The notes below the pieces were generated by a model, which did no database searches, was not told where the DNA came from, and was given only the letters and a program-made list of their open reading frames with translations. This document shows positions 10,912-21,400 of a stretch of 64,000 nucleotides of DNA, piece by piece; the stretch's first letter is position 1; each line of letters opens with the position of its first letter. Both the position numbers and the translations under genes were made by a program. Source of the stretch: Neurospora tetrasperma FGSC 2508. Its lineage: Eukaryota; Ascomycota; Sordariomycetes; Sordariales; Sordariaceae. The stretch covers positions 3,729,128 through 3,793,127 of the forward strand of contig NW_009799104.1 in NCBI RefSeq assembly GCF_000213175.1, read 5' to 3'.

Positions 10912-13515
10912 TCAACTGTAAAGCGCCCTTGTTCGTGGGGGGTACATGCCCCTGAAGCCATTGGTAGAAAGATCAATGTTTTTCGAGGGGCGTGGTGCCG
11001 TCGTCTTCTTTTCAGGTTTGCTTTCTTTTAGTAGTGTAGGGATATTGGGCGCAATAAGTAGTGATAACTCTCTGGCTGTCAAGTCAAGATAGTCGGGTAT
11101 AGGCTTGCTGCGTCTGAAGTTAACAGGGAGCTTTAACCAGCTGTTTCGTTCGTAGAAGCTCGTCGAGATGGCGTTTTCGTCCTTGTTCAAGTTGTTTGTT
11201 TGTTGAGTAGTGTCCTGGGTGGTCAGGGTGTCTTCTTTGGTGCTGGGCAGTGCCGTCTTAGGCACGGTGCCGAGGTAGTGCACTTCTGTGTCGCTGTCTG
11301 TGTCTCCCAGATCCTCTCCTGGCTGCCATATCTCGTGGTCTTGGTTCTCCTTCTTTATCTTTGTTGCAGAAACTTCCGAGGAAAAAGGTGAAAGAGATAA
11401 TGACGAAGGAGAAGGGCATAACGAACATGCCGCATCTTCTATATCCACCACCTTTTGCTTTTGCAACTTGCCCACTTTCATCTTTTTCAACGCTTGCCTG
11501 TCCTGCTCTTTCTTGGTTGCCTCATTTCCTACCACCATCCCTTCCTTTCTTGCGATTTCCAGCCCTTCCGCATACGCTCTGCACGTGGCTTGGATGGGAC
11601 ACAAGTGGCACAAGGGCGTTTTCGGCGCCGCGAGACAGACAGCTGCGCCCAGTTCCATGAGCGCTTGACCCCAGCGTCCCGGCCGGTCACTGAGAGGCGG
11701 TGGCCCTCTGTTTCTTCTTCTGTCTTCCCCATCAACCACGCTTTCTCCCTCGTTCATATTTTTTCGGGTTCTCTTCTTGCTTATCCCTAACCGCTTCGCC
11801 TTGGCCTCCTCCTTGGCCTCCACTCCGTCCCAGGCCACTTGCTCCACCAACCTCCTCGCCGCTTCCCAAATCAACTCCCGGGTTCCCTTCTTATTCGCGT
11901 CTGCTCTAATTCCCAGTTGCCGGGCCAGGACGCGGGTGACGTCCCAGATTACCATTGGCTCTGCTCGCCCAAAGACTACAGCAGCCACCACACCAGCCGT
12001 ATGCGGCCCGACGCCCGATAGGTTTTGGAGCTTCTCAACCGTCGTCGGCAACCGAATAGTCTCGATACATCTGTAACTCTTCCCTTCGCAAACCTGTCTC
12101 GCCGCCTTGTGTAAACGTGTAGCGCGGATGTCGTCTGATAATTCCTCCACCTCTTCCTCTTTCGCCTTGGCCAAATCCTCCATCGTTGGAAAAGCCTTTA
12201 TCCACCGGTTATATTGCGTTGTGATGTTCTGTATCGCCTGCTCCTGGTCCGTCTCACGGAAAATTTGGCGCAAAATTTCGGAGAGGAGAGTTTCGTAAAA
12301 ACGTTGCGCGATGGTGGACCGGAGGGATTGGAGAGTTTGGGCTTGCTTTTGGGATTTGGCTTTGGCTTCGGCTTCGACTTTTGCTTGAGCGTGGGCGCGG
12401 GCTCTCGCTTCAGCTTCAGCTTGGGCTTGCTGTTTTTGTGCCTCAGCTTCGGCTTGGGCGCGGAGAATTGAGGCAGCTAGGTTGGGGAAGAGGAGGACTG
12501 ATTCCGGGATCGGTGGGGAAGCTTTCACCTTGGGACCCACAAGCGAGTCTGATGTCGGCTGAAAGCTGGAAGTAGGGGGCTTGGAAGCGGAAGCGGAAGC
12601 GGGAGCAGAAGTGGTGGTGATTGTGATGGAGGGAGAAGGGATACCGCTGGCAGGGCAAAGCAACGGACTGGCATCAACCCAAGCCTTCCGCCACGGCATT
12701 TGGCGAGCTGCACAGTATGTGTCGAACCAAGTGAGGAGGGCATCGCGGTGCTTGCGGGCTGCAGCTGTGGATTTCCCCGTAGAACAAGAGTTCGAACTTC
12801 CTGGGAAGGATAGGAGGAGGGGATTGTGGTAGCTATGTCGATGAGGTTGGTCTGGCGGGAGTGGGTAGGTGTGGATATCGCTATGGGCTCGAGGAGAACT
12901 GGAGGAGAAGATTTGGGCGATGATCTGTTTAGTTGGCAACACTGTGGTGGTTTCGGGCCTCATCCCAGTTGTTGTCGTGGTGCTTGCGGTAGTATTCGCC
13001 CGGCCAGTCTTGGTCTTTTGGCGTTTGCGGGTTCCCAAACTCATGGACTCGAAGGCGGTGTCGGAGTCGGAGTCTGAGTCTTCGTCTGATTTTGTCCGGG
13101 GCTCGTCCTCTTGAAACTCCGGCTTGCGCTTGGTGATGGTTCGTGGGCAATTTGGTCCAAATTTATTGGCATGGTTCGAGCCATGATGGGGCCCGAACTT
13201 GATGACAGCAATCCCCTCTTCTTGCACATCAGCGTCCTCTTCTTCCAAATGAGCGTCCTCGAAGATGACCTCCATCCCGTCGTCCTCAAAGATCACCTCC
13301 ATTCCGTTGTCCTCTCGAACGAAAGCGGGCAGATCCGAGAGACTAAAGGAGTCATGTTCGGGCTTGATGGGAATTGACACGCCATCTTCTTGCTTGATGG
13401 TCGTGATACTCCCAGATTGGGCTGCCGTTGCCGTTGATGTATGGGTCATGGCGGTTTGAACGGTGACGGCATGGGTGCTTGGACGCCTGTTCTCGTCCAT
13501 GATCATGGGCCCCAA
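10912..13515 (-). CDS. Diverged MutY paralog, predicted catalytically inactive
   Basis: One 867-codon frame is plainly related to the adjacent MutY gene: shared blocks include MPWRK, RATRLH, GRAEPMV, RPGRWGQ and VVDIED. The glycosylase helix keeps the first catalytic acid (E413 in LLSEIL), but the following QQT is lost. GLGYYSRA has become ELSDDIRA. The helix-hairpin-helix reads GVGPHTAG, so the active-site Tyr is His505. The catalytic Asp of the VDGNV motif is Ile523 (VIWDV). All four iron-sulfur cysteines remain (C627, C636, C639, C645) with the same 8-2-5 spacing as its neighbour. An Ala/Gln/Glu/Lys-rich helix is inserted at about 350-395, before the catalytic helix. A nine-residue unit, DGMEVIFED, is nearly repeated at about 69-87. 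After VVDIED the MutT-like domain is absent and is replaced by ~170 residues I do not recognise. The frame is open throughout, which argues against a recent pseudogene. Its role is unknown; DNA binding without excision is one possibility. Confidence 0.85.
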   Translation of the reverse strand: MGPMIMDENRRPSTHAVTVQTAMTHTSTATAAQSGSITTIKQEDGVSIPIKPEHDSFSLSDLPAFVREDNGMEVIFEDDGMEVIFEDAHLEEEDADVQEEGIAVIKFGPHHGSNHANKFGPNCPRTITKRKPEFQEDEPRTKSDEDSDSDSDTAFESMSLGTRKRQKTKTGRANTTASTTTTTGMRPETTTVLPTKQIIAQIFSSSSPRAHSDIHTYPLPPDQPHRHSYHNPLLLSFPGSSNSCSTGKSTAAARKHRDALLTWFDTYCAARQMPWRKAWVDASPLLCPASGIPSPSITITTTSAPASASASKPPTSSFQPTSDSLVGPKVKASPPIPESVLLFPNLAASILRAQAEAEAQKQQAQAEAEARARAHAQAKVEAEAKAKSQKQAQTLQSLRSTIAQRFYETLLSEILRQIFRETDQEQAIQNITTQYNRWIKAFPTMEDLAKAKEEEVEELSDDIRATRLHKAARQVCEGKSYRCIETIRLPTTVEKLQNLSGVGPHTAGVVAAVVFGRAEPMVIWDVTRVLARQLGIRADANKKGTRELIWEAARRLVEQVAWDGVEAKEEAKAKRLGISKKRTRKNMNEGESVVDGEDRRRNRGPPPLSDRPGRWGQALMELGAAVCLAAPKTPLCHLCPIQATCRAYAEGLEIARKEGMVVGNEATKKEQDRQALKKMKVGKLQKQKVVDIEDAACSLCPSPSSLSLSPFSSEVSATKIKKENQDHEIWQPGEDLGDTDSDTEVHYLGTVPKTALPSTKEDTLTTQDTTQQTNNLNKDENAISTSFYERNSWLKLPVNFRRSKPIPDYLDLTARELSLLIAPNIPTLLKESKPEKKTTAPRPSKNIDLSTNGFRGMYPPRTRALYS

Positions 13516-13835
13516 CGGGATTCAACGTCCTCTTCTGGTTGCGTTCCGCCGGTGTGGTCAAGTTGCGTGTGAGTGTCCAACTTGGTCCGAATTTGGTGAA
13601 GCGGTGAACGCGTTGCATTTTGCGAGAATCGCGTCTCGGCAAAGTTGCTATGCACGTCTAACCCTAACCCCATATCGCTCTTGATGATGATGGTTCGACT
13701 GCCAGAAGAAAATGGAAGGAACAAAAGATGCGTTTCGTTGTTTTTGAAGGAAAGTGCATACGTGGGGTGTCCAAAGAGTCCGTCCTCTGTCAAGGGGGTC
13801 TATGACTGCCTTATCCTGAACCCCCAGCCAGATCT
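13516..13835 (-). promoter_or_regulatory. Upstream region of the MutY-like paralog, with blocks shared with the mutY promoter
   Basis: The sequence between the two paralogs contains AACCCTAACCCC at 13660-13671 and GAGTGTCCAAC at 13571-13581. Both occur in the same order upstream of the intact MutY gene (16091-16102 and 15974-15984). It is read here as a duplicated promoter, which is an inference. Confidence 0.5.
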
Positions 13836-15896
13836 CTACCTTCTTTCCTTGATCAACTCCCAACACTTCTTCATTCCCGTCCCCATGTTTTCTCCCTCAA
13901 TCTCCTCCATCGTCGCCCACCGCTTCGTCTTCGCGTTACCCTCCACTCCCTCGCTCCCGACTTCATCCCCATCTGTAAGGTCAATCGCCCAGACATGCAT
14001 CGCCAACTTGAAATGCGAAAATGTCCACGGCACCGTCCCCAATTCTTCCTCGTTCTCCCTCCAACTTCTCACTCCCACCTCTTCCAACACCTCCTTCAAA
14101 ACTATGCGCACCTTGTCCTTCTTGATTGTCGCAGACCCATCGTTCCATGTCAAATCAGCAGGCAAAGTATGGCTGGGAAGCTCCCACATGCCCGCCAGCA
14201 GACCCTTGGCCGGCCGCTTATGGATCAGGTAGCGGCCGTCGGATGGACGTCGGATTGCTACCACCAGACACTCTTCCTCGCGCGGCTTCTTCGTCTTGGC
14301 TTTCGTGTAGGGATACTTTGAGCAGTGAGAGGTGATGACTTCCATGGCGGCTGAAGATGGCTCTGTTCGGTCGGAGTCCTCTGCTGCTTCTTTCTTGCGG
14401 CGCATACCTGAGGCTATGAACTTGTCAAAGAACGCGGACACCTCGCCTTGCTTCTTCCGCTTCTTCGTTCTAACATCACTCTCCTGCTTGTCAGACTCTT
14501 CCGCTTCGGGTGGGGGACATAGCGTGCAGGAATCTTCAATGTCCACCACTCTCTTCCTCGCCGTCACTTTTCTCTCCGGCATCAGTCCCTTTTGGGTCGC
14601 GATATCCACCCCCTCTTGATAAGCCCTGCAAGTTTCCTTGACAGGACATAGTCCACACTTGGGTTTCGCTGGCCCTGGTAAACAGACAGTAGCTCCAAGT
14701 TCCATTAGCCCCTGACCCCATCTGCCCGGCCTGTCACTGACCGGCGGCTCCTTTCCCTCCCGCTCCTCTTCGGTGGCATCAGTGCCGTCCCAAGCAACAG
14801 CCTCAACTAGCCGCTTAGCAGCCTCCCACACCACCTCCAGCACCTCCTTGCTCTTGACATCCCCTCTGATTCCCAACTGCCTCGTCAACACCCTGATAAC
14901 ATTCCCATCAACCATTGGCTCCGCGCGACCGTACACGATGGACGCAACGGCGCCAGCTGTGTACCGCCCCACGCCCGGCAGCTGCACCAACTTGTCCACC
15001 GTATGCGGGAGCAACCCGTCATACCCACCTTCTTCGGGGGGCGGACAGACCAGTTGAGCAAGTGCATGAAGGCGGGTGGCGCGCGAGTAGTAGCCGAGGC
15101 CCTTCCAGAGGGAGAGAACTTCCTCTGGCTGGGCGGCTGCTAGAGACTGCATGGTCGGGAGGGCGGCTAGCCATTTGTTGTAATATGCAATGACGGTCGA
15201 TACTCGGGTCTGCTGTAACATGGTCTCGGAAAGCAACACCTCGTAGGCCCGCTGGGCTACAGTTTCTTTCAGTTCTTGGGGAGAGACGCCGGACGAGGAG
15301 GAGGAGACAAGGGAGGTGGTGTCGATCCATGGTTTTCGCCACGGCATTTGCCGAGAGGAAGAGACGGAGTCGAACCAGGTAAGGAGATCATCACGATTTG
15401 TACGAGCAGTGGGGGTAGAGAGTAGGAGAGGATTATGGTAGGTTAATGGATGAAGATGGGATGGATGGCATGGGGTTTCGTTTCCTTGAGGGAGGGGGCA
15501 GTCGAAAATCTGAGCGATCAGGGCGTGGATTAAGGCAGCTGTTGCTTTGGGTTTGGCTGCTGTTATTGCGAGAGTGGCCGTAGTAACTGAAGTGGAGGTG
15601 CTGGCGGTGGTGGTAGCTGATGCTTTCGTTCTTGTCGTCACCGTCTTCGTCGTTACTGTCTTGACGGTCGTGCTCCTCGTCTTCCTAACCACTCGCGAAG
15701 CTTTTCCACCCGCAGTCTTCAGACGTTTGTTCGGCCTGACATCCGAGTCAAACTCACTTTCGTTAATGTCAGAAAGGGCGGAGGAGTTCGAGTCTGAGTC
15801 GGCATGCTCTGGCGCAGTGTAATGGCCCAGAGGATCGACCTTTGCGTCCGCGATTCGAGCACTGCGACGCCTTGTCTCGGCCATTTTCTTGCCCAA
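13836..15896 (-). CDS. A/G-specific adenine DNA glycosylase (MutY/MUTYH)
   Basis: An intronless frame encodes 686 residues. It removes adenine mispaired with 8-oxoguanine in base excision repair, in nucleus and/or mitochondrion. The N-terminal ~160 residues are basic, Thr-rich and probably disordered. The catalytic core has LLSETMLQQT with Glu224, GLGYYSRA at about 266-273, the helix-hairpin-helix LPGVGRYTAG with Tyr312, and VDGNV with Asp330. The Tyr-to-Asp distance of 18 matches the family. The 4Fe-4S ligands are C405, C414, C417 and C423 (first spacing of 8, not the bacterial 6). The interdomain connector VVDIEDSCTLCP is followed by a C-terminal MutT-like domain (about 540-686) with WELPSH and KEVLEEVG. 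Met5 is an alternative start. The gene sits directly upstream of the degenerate paralog on the same strand. Confidence 0.93.
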   Translation of the reverse strand: MGKKMAETRRRSARIADAKVDPLGHYTAPEHADSDSNSSALSDINESEFDSDVRPNKRLKTAGGKASRVVRKTRSTTVKTVTTKTVTTRTKASATTTASTSTSVTTATLAITAAKPKATAALIHALIAQIFDCPLPQGNETPCHPSHLHPLTYHNPLLLSTPTARTNRDDLLTWFDSVSSSRQMPWRKPWIDTTSLVSSSSSGVSPQELKETVAQRAYEVLLSETMLQQTRVSTVIAYYNKWLAALPTMQSLAAAQPEEVLSLWKGLGYYSRATRLHALAQLVCPPPEEGGYDGLLPHTVDKLVQLPGVGRYTAGAVASIVYGRAEPMVDGNVIRVLTRQLGIRGDVKSKEVLEVVWEAAKRLVEAVAWDGTDATEEEREGKEPPVSDRPGRWGQGLMELGATVCLPGPAKPKCGLCPVKETCRAYQEGVDIATQKGLMPERKVTARKRVVDIEDSCTLCPPPEAEESDKQESDVRTKKRKKQGEVSAFFDKFIASGMRRKKEAAEDSDRTEPSSAAMEVITSHCSKYPYTKAKTKKPREEECLVVAIRRPSDGRYLIHKRPAKGLLAGMWELPSHTLPADLTWNDGSATIKKDKVRIVLKEVLEEVGVRSWRENEEELGTVPWTFSHFKLAMHVWAIDLTDGDEVGSEGVEGNAKTKRWATMEEIEGENMGTGMKKCWELIKERR

Positions 15897-16578
15897 ACAA
15901 AAACTTTGATACCTTCAATTCTGATATCCAATATTATTTTGTGTTCTGCGGCAAGTATTGTTGAATCATAGGCGAGTGTCCAACCTTGATTCTCTCCAAC
16001 CGCGTTTGTTGTTTTGGTGAAGAAAATTGCGTCTTGGCGATATGCCAAGCAGCCATGAGCCAATGCAAGTCTTGGAAGTAGCACATAGTCAACCCTAACC
16101 CCCATTATCCCAAGTTTCCCACTGTTTACCACCCCTTTCCTTTGATGTCACGACACCAGAGAAGACGTCGCATCCAGGTCGATTTTGACTGAAGAATAGC
16201 TCAAGTACAATTGTAACTCATTGGTCTGCCATTTGCCGAGCCCACATGGCACAACACACGGCCTGAACCGAGAACAGTGGGTGGTAGGTAGCATTCGGGG
16301 ATATCAGCCGGCTGGAAACGAGACCGGGCCGCCGGATTTCATCTCGATCCTTGTCTTTGTACATTTTCCAAATTAATGCACTCCATTCCGGCCCTGACTT
16401 TATGCTCAAGCTGATCCCAACAACGTGTCTGGAAATTTCCTGTCGGGTGAGTTCCTGGACCAGGATATAAAATCATCTCTCCTCCCTCCCTTTTGCATGG
16501 TACACATGTTACTCTCCCACACACAATTCTTTTTCAACCACGCCATCAATCATCAATACCTCTACCTAGAAAAACACA
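15897..16578. other. Intergenic: mutY promoter and upstream region of the secreted-protein gene
   Basis: The left part carries the AACCCTAACCCC motif at 16091-16102 in the mutY upstream region. The right part ends in a pyrimidine-rich stretch just before the ATG at 16579. I see no other gene. Confidence 0.5.
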
Positions 16579-17049
16579 ATGCGCACTTTCACCCTCTTCG
16601 CTTCTTTATTGACGCTAATCAGCAGCGCCGTCGTCAAAGCAGCAGATTACGGCCCCTGCCCCTACAACGAAAACGAAAATTGCTGGGAAATCATGGACAA
16701 CACCGCTTGCTTCTTGAACCCGACAAGCACGGAGCAGATCTTTGCTTGTATCTCTGGTGGGAAGGAGGGTGTACGTTCACTTACGAACCTTACCTACCTC
16801 TACATATCCGAATTTCGTGGATACTACCAAGAGAAGAAGATCGTTCAGGACTGAACGTTTGCTAACTATATGCAACTCTTTGTTTTTTTTTGGGTGTAGG
16901 TCTGCGCATGCTACGGCTGTCTCGGATATACACCTGTTACGGAGTTGATTCGGAAGGAGGATGCTTGTCGGTTGGTGGTCCCTTCCCTGCTGTCCTGTGA
17001 GAGAATTTTGGGGGGAAGTGATATAGAGGCTAGGAAGGGGAAGTGCTGA
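16579..17049 (+). CDS. Small secreted cysteine-rich protein
   Basis: Two exons, 16579-16770 and 16900-17049, flank a 129-bp intron with a GTACGT donor and a T-rich tract before the GTAG acceptor. The join is phase 0 and yields 113 residues. The first ~21 residues are a clear signal peptide (Arg near the start, a hydrophobic LLTLIS core, then VVKA-A as a likely cleavage site). The mature part has ten cysteines, an even number that suggests five disulfides, with a CACYGC cluster just after the intron. The cysteine pattern and size resemble small secreted proteins or candidate effectors of ascomycetes, but I cannot name the family. The last part of exon 2 could be altered by a further splice that I could not decide. 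Confidence 0.68.
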
Positions 17050-17529
17050 TTGTTGACGATGGGATTGACTTAGGGGCGTGAATACCGATCCGCCGATGCC
17101 GGCCCCGACGAGTGTTGAGAGAGTTAGGAGGGTAATTTGGGCGTAGAGCAGGAGTGTGAAGCAGGATGTGACCGGTTGCAGAATGGGGCTGGATGTCCGT
17201 GAATGGCTGAAGTTTTTGACGGAGCTGTGTGTCAGTGTGTGTGTGTAAAGTAACGCGGGCAGTGACGTTCGAAAGGACTTTCTTGCCATTGACACGGGAC
17301 AAAGATCAGCTGAGGAAGAGTACCTGGTACGCATTACAGGATGAAAAGGAAGGAAGGAACCGAAGGGAATGTACCTTCTTAAGACAGAATATTGAAGATG
17401 AAGAAGCTAAAGACCAAACGAGTTACCACCAAAAAGTATACCATACTCCATGGAAAGCCAATCCCCCTGCCCCCAGCCCTCTGAGTGCCGATTCTCCTGC
17501 CACTTAATCCTGTCTTTGGCCGTCAATGT
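17050..17529. other. Short intergenic region
   Basis: This stretch contains a TG repeat near 17230-17247. I see no gene. It separates the secreted-protein gene from the first zinc-finger gene, and the two converge. Confidence 0.45.
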
Positions 17530-18490
17530 TTACCTACTTTGAGTGCCATGTACATGTTCCTTCCGAATGTGTCTCATGAGGTTATCCTCGCGCGTGAACA
17601 TCCTGCTCGCATCAGAAAACTTGCAATTCTGAACGGGACAGGGCCAACCTGTTGCGTTTGAGAGGAAAGGCTCCCCGGTTACATCCAAAGTAGCCATGCT
17701 CCTCGTCGCATTTGACTGATGCTTCCGCGTATTCTGGTGGCGCTTAAAGTCCCGCTTGGTGTTGGAAGAGAACGAGCAGGGCTGGCAGGTATACCGGCGG
17801 CCGTGAGTGCTTGGGATGTTCACCATATCAACTTCGGAAGGACGAGCTGCCACTGAGGGAGAAGGGGACTTGGCCTGAGACAGTAGTGGGCTAAAGACCT
17901 GGGCATTGTTGGCTGTGTTAAAGTCCGGCTGTTCGATGACACCGTTCCTGTTCAACAAGTCGTCGCCGTCGCCGCCTTCGTACAACCCCGTTTCACCGGT
18001 AGCATCGGGATATGCACGGTGCCCCTGGTCTTGGGGAGTGTTTAGACCCTGCAAACGGTCGTTAGACATGAAAATGTTCTTTGGAAGACGGAGGTTTGTG
18101 TTCTTTGACATGGTAACTGCTACGTACCTCCGGGTTGAAGCCCTGGAAGTCCAAGGTATTGGTAAGGTCTGGCTCGGCGGACAATACACCAACCGCAGCC
18201 TGTGCGTTTATGTAAGGATTCTAGAGTAAACGAGGGTGAGCGGGGACGTCGATACAAACGGTATGTAGGGGTAACTGATGGAGAAACACCAAGCTCGGAT
18301 AAAGGAAACCCATATGAAGCCGGGACAAGATACGACAATAAAGACTTGAAAGCCGTACAAACCAAGCAGTTGTCTCCATCAAAAGACTGACGTTGGCCGG
18401 TAGGGGCTGAATTTCCTGCTCATCTGGCCATAAAACCATGTCGTCCCCATGTGCACCATCCGCATGGCGATATGGGAGGATATCCGTCAT
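17530..18490 (-). CDS. C2H2 zinc-finger protein (ZF1 of a five-gene cluster)
   Basis: This three-exon model uses 18490-18392, 18220-18128 and 18048-17530. The second intron (GTACGT...TTTGCAG) is clear. The first donor is uncertain: GTCAGT after 18392, or GTACGG further on, both phase 0. With the first choice the protein has about 236 residues. The C-terminal half has two fingers. Finger 1 is C-x2-C-x12-H-x5-H with the block KRDFKRH. Finger 2 is C-x4-C-x17-H-x4-H and contains FTREDNLMRHI. The N-terminal part is acidic and polar with no recognised domain. A nuclear DNA-binding role is inferred from the fingers. The same layout (short first exon starting with Met plus acidic residues, a variable middle, two terminal fingers) recurs in the related genes at 22.0, 25.1 and 32.5 kb. 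Confidence 0.72.
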
Positions 18491-21400
18491 GACTGTGATA
18501 AGTGGAAGATACTGGGCCCAATGACGTCTTAGGGTGGTAGTAATGGAAGGTAATGGAGTGAGAATGCTATATAAGGGAATGATGCTGGTAGTTTCCTGGA
18601 GCAGCTAATGTCGCATATGAGGGAGTGAGGTAGTGAGTCCTGGCATTGCACGCCGGAATCTGCTCTGTCTTTATACCTACGCTAGACACTTTGTTGGGAG
18701 TGCGTTCTGCAACGCAAACATATCTCCTAGAGATAGGTAGGCACCTGATACAACCACTCGAAGATGTACCTAAAGAGGCCATCACCAAAGTTTAGCTGAC
18801 CGAGTCTGCTGGTGTGGCTCTTGAATCAAAAAGAATCGTGCTCCTGTAATGAAAGCTGGGAGGCTCCTTTGGGTTTAGGGCTGTCTAAAAGTACGTATAG
18901 CTGCGGCACAAACTGGTGGAGAACGGGGAAATGGTTTCGCAGAAACGGCTCGCAATTCAAGTCCGTCATTGGCTGAGAACCCATACCTCTACCCAATACT
19001 ACCTAACCATCATGCACAATGCCAAGAAACGCCATTCGAATCGTATTTGTGAGTGAAAGGGCTCATTGGAAAGGGGTGTGGCAGCTGCACGAGCGAGAGT
19101 GAGTGTGAAGATACGGCTGTAGTTGAAACCAAGTGAGTGGTCCAAAAATCAGGAACATCTCGAAAATGCCATCGGTGGCTGCTTCCAAGTACCTGTTCGG
19201 GTGTCGGGAGGGTTTGTTTAATGGGTTGTCCCATTGTGACAGGCCCAAAACTCATAAGAAATGAAAAATGCCATTGGCGAGCAAATGTGAAGGTAGAATC
19301 ACCTCAGAATTGACTACCTCAGTCACCTTTCAAATATCAGTCCGAGAATTGTATCACAAGCAAGCCAAGAGCTCTTTTTCCTGTTGTCATGCGGCTTTCC
19401 CTTTCTTCCAGGAGTTCCTGCCTTCCTGGTGTTGCAATGGGAGGCTGGGCGCCAAGACGTCTTCTACCGTGTGGCTAAAGATCCGGAAATGCCATGCCTA
19501 ACCAAATTCAGAAGTGTAAGTGTTTGTTTGCACAGCCCCCCTTGCGAGGCTCGTCGTCCTCCAATTGTAATTGAGCTGATGGACGGCACTTTCTCGGTTG
19601 ACATACACTAGATGCCTCGCGACTAACTTTCTGAAGTGGGAGTCGGTTCATTAGGAAAGGGGTGTAAATAAACCAGAGGTGAATTGCCATGTTTTCTCAC
19701 CTCGATTTTTCCCCCAGACCCCCCAGGACGTATGCACTAACAATTACCACTGCAAGCCATCGTGCAGTTAGCGACTCGACACGATTCGAGGCAAACAAGC
19801 TCCGTCATGCATCCATTCATCGACACATCGTAGGTAGGTAACATGTAGCAAAAAGATGAAGAAGAAAGCCATAGATAATAGTTTAAGATGGATCAGATGA
19901 AGAGAATTGCATGATGATGAAAGGTATCGCTAGTGTTGTGCTGGGGATGGAAGTCGGGTCAAGCTGAGCGAGTGCAGTAGGACTCGAAAAGCCACTAACC
20001 CACACCTTTCACAACAGCCACACCAATCGCGCGCTGACATTCCAGCATATCTTCTCTGATCCTTTTCAGCCTGCCTTAAGCGCAAGACTCTGCTAGAGCC
20101 TGTTAGTAACATTATTCTTGCATGGACTTACGCACCGCCACATCTAAGGAAACAGGATCACACGTTGCATCAGGCCGTTGGGCGCCTAACGAAATGAAAT
20201 GAATTCTTGCATGCACCAGCTTCCATCAGATTTCTTTCCACTTGTCCTTTTCTCCAACTCTTGTGCCAGAAAAGGGCAGCAAATGCTCACGTCTTGACCA
20301 TCTTCTATTGACTCCAACACGATGGCTCGATCAAGGAGGCTTGACGAAGGCTTGCATAATCGAGAGTTAATCACCGTCGGGCTGCTCCCAGCAATCACCA
20401 CCAAAATCCCGACATCGACAGAACTGAGCCGCGCGACCGCCCAAGTGGAGAGCCTTGGGACCAACAACAGCCGCGATCATGACGGCAAGCGATAATCGAG
20501 GAACATTATGACGACAAGTACGTAATAATCGAGGATGTGAACCTCTCGATGCCATCGACGTCCTCGACACCCGCTTCGAATTCCCTTCGTCGCTTCCTAC
20601 GCGATTTCGTCCATGAATAATATACGAGAAATACCGTGAACCAAGGGAAGAGATGGAACAGAAAGGGAGTATTCGAAGCTGCGGAAACGGAGACGCGCAT
20701 AGGGAGAAAGAGGAGGATAGAGACAATGAACACAGACAATTCCATATTTCGACGACTCAAACCGTCCCTTTTCTGCCAGCGTAACATGGTGCCAATCAAC
20801 ATATCGATTCGCAACACTCAACCATCGCAAGAACAAATGCATGTGCCTCTCCTGCCATCAACGGCCGGCTGCCGAAACAGACCTCTTCCTGCTCAGGGCT
20901 ATGGAGTGTACGACGAAGAAATAAGAGGCGACGGTCGTGCCAGTGTCGGACCGAGTCATGGCCCGAACCAGAAGTCTCCAGTTCGGGAAGGAGTGTACCC
21001 CTGAGTCTGGCATGCAACAGCAACGCGCCGGTGCGGAGAGGGTCGGGGAGGCGCATGTCGTAGGCCAACCAGGGGTTCTCCGGCGTGTAGACAACAAGCC
21101 TTGAGGTTATGAAGAAGACGAAAATGACATTACGTAGTACGGCTGACAAACAGTGGAAGGAGGTAGGCGTCTCGGCTAGATTCAGTTGCCTACCTAGGTA
21201 CTCAGGGACATGTACTCTCACGATGTGATTAGCGCCAGTCGGCCAGTCCGTAGCGAGGCGCCGGCCCTGCCTGCGCCGGCAGACTTTTTGTTCCATGCGA
21301 CGGCGTGACTTACGTTGCTCATCGGAACGTGTTGCAATCTCTGTCAGCATGGCTCGCCTCCGCCATAGATCATGGACCGACATCAACAACGATCTGGTTG

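Noticed and set aside
1001-15896. Idea that Atm1 and the two MutY-family genes form a functional iron-sulfur cluster of genes
   Set aside because: They are separated by unrelated genes, and filamentous fungi rarely group such housekeeping genes; proximity alone is not evidence.
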